Below the pieces are notes generated by a model. That model searched no databases. It was not told the origin of the DNA and saw nothing but the letters and a program-made list of their open reading frames with translations. A stretch of DNA of 64,000 nucleotides from Glandiceps talaboti (lineage: Eukaryota > Hemichordata > Enteropneusta > Spengelidae): positions 19,325,642 through 19,389,641 of the forward strand of contig NC_135556.1 in NCBI RefSeq assembly GCF_964340395.1, given 5' to 3'. Made by a program: the position numbers and the translations under genes. Positions 59,501-64,000 of this stretch are shown piece after piece. Each line of letters starts with the position of its first letter. The first letter of the stretch is position 1.

Positions 59501-61004
59501 GTTACCTAAAATCCTGTCAATACCAGATGATAGGAGCAATGGTAGTCCTTCTTTAAAGTTGACAAACTTGGCAAAATAAGATATTACATCAAGCATGACA
59601 GAGAGTTCATGAATATTACCAGTGTCTAGTGCCTACATGTGCAAGATGAAAAATAAATAAGCAAAATCAATGATATAATATTGGCATTACAGTCAGAATG
59701 TTAGCATACTTGTAACACACATGCACACACATGCACACACACACACACACACATACACACACACAGAAAAACAAGAGTTATTTCACATCTATAGTTTACA
59801 ATTATCTATGTGTATGAAATGCATGTGATTTAATTCTGAAGGAATAAAGATCCCAATAAATAAGAGCATAAAAAAGAACAAGAAATCCTGGTCTCATCAG
59901 AAATGAAATCATCCAACGGCTACCAAGATCATAACTGTAACTAATTCTTGGAGGTATATCCATAACTGCTGCTTACTTGTCGGATGGTCAATTTAACCTT
60001 GTCACAGATAGCTTTATTACATCTCTGTGGTGTACTGCTTTCTTGATCAATATAATCTTGAAGCTGATTAAAGTACTTTGACCCTTTATTTGAACTCAAG
60101 ATCAATGATCCCAACTGTAAGGAGAGACACAAGAAACTTTATACTGTATTAAAATTATATGTGTTTGATATACTGCACCATTCCATTCCTCTTTCAGTAC
60201 ACTTAATTTAACCATCATTACTTAAACTAAGCAAAATGGATGATGGAGCCAATGATATTTGTATTTGTCATCAGATCAAATTCTATTTGAATTGTTTATG
60301 GCTTTTACTACAAGTGCATATTTTTTGTCCCTATAATAAAATTTGTTTGTAACTAGCAAAATTGTTAAAATGAAAATTACTGATGATCAGGAACTACAGA
60401 ACGATTTTCACATGCTAGTTCTGAAACCTTGTATTTCAAGAAATCAACCAAATATAACTGAAATTTTTCAGAGACAAATTACAACTTTTCTCAACTGCAG
60501 GACCCCCCCCCCCCCCCCCTGTCATAATCATGTTACTCCCTAAAAAATATCTCTGAGATAAGTTTGACGATGGCCTGTACTGTGGGTCAGGCTTGCTAAA
60601 ACATAAAAACTGTGAATACCAGGATCTGTTGACTTGTGGAAATACTGGTATATCCCTGGGGGAGCTCTCAAAATGTGATGTCACTGCAGCAACAACAGGC
60701 CAAGAACTGCTCCCGAGATCTGCTCCTGAGTCCCATGTTGAATTTCACTGAGAAATGCATCCTATTTTGGCTTCGGTTCAAAACCCTTTGACAACACAAA
60801 AGTGATGTGAAGTCTTACATCCTTATCACATCATAATACTCTTCCCCTTCCTGTGTATCACAAAGTGCATCAAGTATTGTACACTGATCAGTGATACTGA
60901 CCTAGCACACAATCTAGCATTGCAATCTTACAAATAGTTATTTTATTAACAAACTGTGTTCATGCTCTTATATTTATACATACCTGAAATGCTTGGTCTT
61001 TCAT
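38447..61004 (-). CDS. SYCP2: Synaptonemal complex protein 2 (SYCP2) orthologue
   Basis: At least 32 coding exons with unbroken phase give about 1,861 aa, or 1,928 aa with the proposed terminal exon (human SYCP2 is 1,530 aa). SYCP2 is a core protein of the meiotic chromosome axis. Its N-terminal ARM-like and Spt16M/PH-like domains bind partners, a disordered middle carries a HORMA-binding motif, and a C-terminal coiled coil assembles with SYCP3. N-terminal identity is plain from blocks such as YEAGDFEIQVAIIETLFRIT, RDQEFET, DCREFLNMLN, LHEFWVDFN and KELELSLNK. The middle shares DVIPDS, DVYDF and SWLASVKKKP with vertebrate SYCP2. Exons are itemised in the regional entries. Start: the ATG at 61002-61004 opens a 7-codon exon (MKDQAFQ) after a probable 5' UTR acceptor at 61014. 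The vertebrate N-terminus differs, so the start is likely but not certain. SYCP2L is an alternative name in the same family. Confidence 0.9.
39328..41330 (-). other. SYCP2: SYCP2 C-terminal region, exons 29-32 (coiled coil)
   Basis: Exons 41110-41330, 40399-40493, 39914-40072 and 39328-39472. The last three encode long charged heptad-like helices (EFNEEILNEMIGVEEIVDKM, FDRIGQKYAAFQAVIEALEK, QQTLKKEVHIMQKNILQDM) that match the place of the SYCP3-binding coiled coil of vertebrate SYCP2. Exon 29 begins with a 25-residue tandem duplication containing LKTAPSEISEGS twice. The donor after NILQDM is a consensus GTAAGT, so at least one more exon follows. Confidence 0.82.
41577..47052 (-). other. SYCP2: SYCP2 exons 21-28, disordered and basic region
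   Basis: Exons 46976-47052, 46247-46289, 44949-45191, 44292-44552, 43451-43675, 42736-42906, 42356-42410 and 41577-41753, phases continuous. The sequence is rich in Lys, Ser, Asp and Glu. SWLASVKKKPKHEIHHTY in exon 23 corresponds to the ISWLREPKSKP-type block of vertebrate SYCP2. Exon 28 (RPNRSELKRKYAAIFS) leads toward the coiled coil. The exon 23 donor is uncertain: AAG|GTTGTA at 44949 or GAA|GTAATG at 44979 both keep the phase. Introns contain only simple repeats and interspersed sequence. Confidence 0.78.
45335..45600. mobile_element. Interspersed palindromic repeat, member 2
   Basis: In SYCP2 intron 22. It contains AGTTGCTACATAACAGC inside an imperfect inverted repeat (TAGTAGATGT and ACATCTACTAG) and begins CTACTGACCCATGGTGACC, the inverse of the end of the member at 32415-32710. 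Confidence 0.5.
47271..48817 (-). other. SYCP2: SYCP2 giant exon 20 with AT-hook-like/SQ repeats
   Basis: A single 1547-bp exon encodes about 515 residues (about 722-1237), strongly basic and Ser/Glu-rich. It holds diverged repeats in which an AT-hook-like RRGRKP or RQGRKP or RSRKP motif is followed by SSQEE, SSQDT or a similar acidic SQ cluster and then by ETYSSRR-type text (mostly 47570-48010). DVYDF near the middle matches a conserved SYCP2 block. AT-hooks bind AT-rich DNA, and SQ sites are ATM/ATR targets. Both roles are inferred here. The region is probably disordered. Confidence 0.85.
49114..53028 (-). other. SYCP2: SYCP2 exons 13-19, linker region
   Basis: Exons 52930-53028, 52469-52546, 51726-51933, 50884-51126, 50459-50555, 49796-49895 and 49114-49249, with continuous phase. 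Low-complexity Ser/Thr-rich linker. Exon 15 carries two perfect-length 17-residue repeats (QEPxVxVKTVKTPKCYK). Exon 17 has DVIPDSLPSP, matching the conserved DVIPDS motif of vertebrate SYCP2. Exon 19 has a short SLSVQSLSV duplication. Confidence 0.83.
53540..53578. repeat. (GA)n microsatellite
   Basis: About 18 GA units in SYCP2 intron 12. Confidence 0.92.
53661..61004 (-). other. SYCP2: SYCP2 N-terminal ARM-like and Spt16M-like region, exons 1-12
   Basis: Exons 60984-61004, 59977-60114, 59506-59632, 58483-58574, 57636-57746, 57050-57138, 56344-56521, 55440-55492, 54966-55011, 54501-54608, 54148-54211 and 53661-53836 encode residues 1-401. This is the best conserved part. Residues 1-290 are the ARM-like domain, and about 290-400 the Spt16M/PH-like domain (EFWVDFN, MWETLAI, VGVKELELSLN, KIRFRTAFPIGKI). 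Length and order match vertebrate SYCP2 closely with almost no gaps. Confidence 0.9.
59718..59765. repeat. (AC)n microsatellite
   Basis: AC-rich run with a few interruptions in SYCP2 intron 2. Confidence 0.85.
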
Positions 61005-61499
61005 ACTGAAATTCTGATGATAAATGATAACTATATAGATAATAGATAAATAAATTAATGATTGAATAAAGAAAGAACTAAGAAAAAACAATAACGAACG
61101 TAAAACGTACAAGCACCTGTAATAAAGTTTATATAAATTATAAACTCAGCCTGCGCCACTTAGTTTTAGTAATAACTCCATTCAGCAAAATTGATCCCAC
61201 CAAAATATAACGGCAGCTTCACATTGTAAGTGCACAACACAACTTTCAACAAGATCGAACTACTAGTATTGAAATACTTGGGGCCAACCAACCAGACAAC
61301 CAACATCTGCGTTACCCTCTCAAGTACGGAATAAACATTTTTAAATGGTCTGTCAGATATTTCATTTCTCTGAGATTGACGCTGGAGATATAGCCAGTCG
61401 TAATATACAGGCGTGTTCATGAGTTACTAGTATATGTATTATTTCATCATTGTAACTGCCTCGGTTGGCCTATCAATCAAGGTCAACCTAAGGCTAGTG

Positions 61500-61800
61500 A
61501 CTAGTAGTGTAAAGTTCCCTTCAAAATATTTCCTAAATTTGAGATATTCCGATTACTTAAGTCAATATCACTTTAACTGAACCATGGTTCAGCACGACTA
61601 CCTACCTTTCGGTCCAAAATCAACTATATTTTAAAGGACGGTAATATGTAATACGAAATATATTCTAGCCGACCGTCATTTTGACCATGGCCACTGACAT
61701 CGTCGCCTGAAGGAAATGGCGGCCAAAATGCAAATACCACTTTAGCGCCCTCTAGAGACCATGGCGCCGAGAACTTCAACACAATCTCATGTATTTCGTG
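61500..61800. promoter_or_regulatory. Probable SYCP2 promoter region
   Basis: A local rise in G+C and CpG upstream of the first SYCP2 coding exon, unlike the AT-rich surroundings. It contains AAATGGCGGC (61715-61724), close to the YY1 consensus, and TAGCGCCCTCTAGAG (61743-61757), whose reverse complement fits the core of the bilaterian CTCF motif (AGAGGGCGC). The transcription start itself cannot be placed. Confidence 0.4.
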
Positions 61801-62411
61801 TACACACTTCCACAGGTGTTGGGAGTTCATGCATATATATGTACTCAAAATATACGTATTTAATTCCAGACGGCTATCATTCCAGGCATGGACAGAATGA
61901 ATGCCAGAATTTGGGCTATCTTTCCTTCTGTTTATTCCTGTAATTTTTTAGTCAGACTAAACACTTTACCTGTATTTTATCACTGATTTTTTTCCCTTTC
62001 TCTTTATTTCAAGGATGCATGGGATAGACTTTCTTTCTGCTCTTTTGAAGTTCAAATTAGCTGTAGTAGTAAGAATTGTTATTCTTCTATTTGTTACACT
62101 GTAAATGAAGACATATGGGGGGGGGGGCAGCCTTTCTTGTTATTTTGAAGTCGAAATAGTCAGGATTTTTGTTCTTTCTATTTATATTTATTTCAAGGAG
62201 ATATATGGGGTAGCCATTCTTTCTGTTTATTCCTGTTATATTGAAGTTGGAATAAACACAGAAATAGTTTCAGAGAGAAACAGTAGAGGGATGTATACAG
62301 CCTTACATTTCTTTCTGTTTCTGTTATTCCAACTTGACAATACATGTAACAGGATAATTGGAGAAAGGAATCAATCTGAATTCACTGACATCGATTTACC
62401 CTTTATTCGGA

Positions 62412-62416
<5 letters not shown>

Positions 62417-62449
<33 letters not shown>

Positions 62450-62511
62450 GTGTGAGTGTGTGTGTGTGTGTATGTGTGTATGTGTATGTGTGTGTGTGTG
62501 CATGTATTTCA
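62417..62511. repeat. (TG)n microsatellite
   Basis: TG run interrupted by TTAG, AG and TA. Confidence 0.9.
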
Positions 62512-63074
62512 AGTGTATTTTGTACACATGTATGGATGTCTGTAAATTAACCATTCTGTTTCTGTGTTTATGGTAATAATTTGCCTTCATAAGAAGCAAC
62601 AGTCCAAGCAAGTACCGTGCCACAAAATGTTAAAAGTTAAAATATAACTTTAAAATTTATTTCTACAAATTTAAAGTATTTACAAGAAAACTATTAATTG
62701 AATAATGCTTTCAATATATACATTATTTAAATTGCAAGTTGTCTATCTCTGCGTCAAAAATGAAAGCGGTAAATATTGTTTAGGAAAGTAGTTCTTACAA
62801 ACCCAGCTAAAACTTTATCACACAATTATGCTATAGCATATTATCTTATGTCATTTGTTGCTATGATAGATATTTGTAATCTTTGAAATCAAAATGTGCA
62901 ACAGTAAAAATGTACTATGACTCATTACATGTATAAAAAAAAAATATAAAAAAAAACTATGTAAAATCATCCTGTATCAAAGGAGCACATCATCCAATTT
63001 GTAAAGTATAAATAAACTATTACATATAACGATTCAGTTCTTGGACCCCCCTCCCCCCATTGCCATCGACATCT

Positions 63075-63101
63075 GCCCCCCCCCCCCCCCCCCCCCCCCC
63101 C
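63075..63101. repeat. Poly-C tract
   Basis: An unbroken run of C, preceded by shorter C runs at 63046-63058. Such tracts vary in length and are often miscounted by sequencers. The glycine-run frame on the minus strand is an artefact. Confidence 0.92.
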
Positions 63102-63243
63102 GACAATATCAACAGCCTCATATTTCTACTGCCACATTTTGGACTTTCTTGCAGGGAAGAGCCTACAATGTATAGTTTTAAACTGACAATGTTAGAGTAC
63201 AAAGTATAAAGGGAGGAGATACCACTACAATACATAATACTTT

Positions 63244-63418
63244 ATTTTGATTTCATGAATGGCAGAAGTTTTATTGAAAGGGTTATTTAGTAGAATTGTT
63301 GATTTTGATTTCATGAATGGCATAAGTTTTATTGAATGGGTTATTTCGTAGAATTGTTGATTTTGATTTCATGAATGGCATGAGTTTTATTGAATGGGTT
63401 ATTTAGTAGAATTGTAAC
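63244..63418. repeat. 59-bp minisatellite, three copies
   Basis: Three head-to-tail copies of a unit containing TTTTGATTTCATGAATGGCA and GTTATTTAGTAGAATTGT, differing at a few positions. Non-coding. Confidence 0.9.
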
Positions 63419-64000
63419 TTATAATTACCCATGTAATAAATACATGTCTCATTTCAAGATACTGAGATAGTAAGTTTCATGAATGAGAGAAACTCATGTA
63501 TGTTAATTTGTGTGCGTATTATTGTACTTTAAGATGATCTTTGAATTCCCCTGAAGCAAACTGAGTAGTTGTCCAAAAGGGGCAATTGTCCGGGGATTAT
63601 AGTGAGGAGGGGGAGGGGGGTGCTGATACCTACCTACAAGGATATATAATGATAATTTCTGAAATCTTCACTTGATTGTTGCTCACATTTAATAATATTT
63701 GGTAAATCGTAATTGTCAATCTAAATGTCTGCTATTATAATTCTTTTACCATTATGTTTTTGCACTGAAACACTGTCGGTTTAATTTCAGAATAAAGTAT
63801 TGCATATAATGACAGATTTCCTGTTTCCTCAGAGACTTAAGATAAAAGTTACAAGTTATATTACAAATTGTATTTTATATACAAGGATCTGTAAAATCCA
63901 CATTTTATAGAATTGGGTATTAAATATACAACATTTGTACAATTCAGGTTCAGTGAAAAGATATATACAGCAATGTGCCTGTGATTACTTACACTGGTGT

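Larger units (their letters stand above)
61800..64000. other. Upstream flank, no gene seen
   Basis: Contains degenerate copies of a TTTCTTTCTGTTTATTCCTG-type block (61920, 62030, 62200 and 62310 area), TG runs (62418-62510), a C-run of about 27 (63075-63101) and a 59-bp minisatellite. Open frames are short and without recognisable domains. If there is a neighbouring gene, its coding exons lie outside the window. Confidence 0.55.

Overview
This is eukaryotic DNA from an invertebrate animal. It is AT-rich by eye and full of microsatellites and small transposon-like repeats. The genes are made of many short exons with GT..AG borders. The gene content (MFSD8, SYCP2, an ARM-repeat protein with a NEURL4-like ADP-ribosyltransferase fold) and the repeats, including a Helentron/HINE-like element with ~145-bp core repeats, fit a marine invertebrate. 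Hemichordate, lancelet, echinoderm or lophotrochozoan are all possible, and I cannot choose from sequence alone. There are no bacterial operons, tRNA, rRNA or CRISPR arrays.

Layout. (1) About 0.25-11.4 kb and 15.3-27.4 kb are two tandem copies of one segment. Each carries a complete 10-exon minus-strand gene for an MFSD8/CLN7-type lysosomal membrane transporter (526 and 522 aa by my splicing, about 93% identical by hand count). The copies differ by several insertions: a HINE-like element and a perfect 130-bp hairpin only in the first, and a ~1.55-kb hAT-like remnant and a larger TTGA array only in the second. (2) The spacer at 11.6-15.1 kb is a ~415-bp sequence in tandem duplicate. Three transposon derivatives have inserted into it, and each can be delimited because the other copy keeps the empty site. 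(3) 27.4-30.4 kb is non-coding, with a 179-bp TC tract, a ~500-bp inverted repeat and a 162-bp hairpin element. (4) 30.49-35.15 kb is a 7-exon plus-strand gene for a 579-aa protein: helical N-terminus, armadillo-like repeats, a Cys/His-rich segment and a C-terminal ART-like domain with a possible H-Y-E triad. It is followed by a ~950-bp minisatellite and a poly(A) signal. (5) About 38.4-61.0 kb is a minus-strand gene of at least 32 coding exons for the meiotic chromosome-axis protein SYCP2 (about 1,860-1,930 aa), convergent with the ARM-ART gene. Its probable promoter region lies near 61.5-61.8 kb. (6) 61.8-64.0 kb shows only repeats.

The genes are functionally unrelated: lysosomal transport, a candidate NAD+-dependent ARM-ART enzyme or sensor, and meiotic axis assembly. 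The ARM-ART protein is the most interesting unit. It pairs a scaffold of the kind found in SARM1 with a different NAD+-binding fold. Exon borders were worked out by hand. Reading phase is continuous through all four gene models, which strongly supports them. Weak points are the terminal exon of SYCP2, one SYCP2 donor near 44.95 kb, and all 5' untranslated exons.
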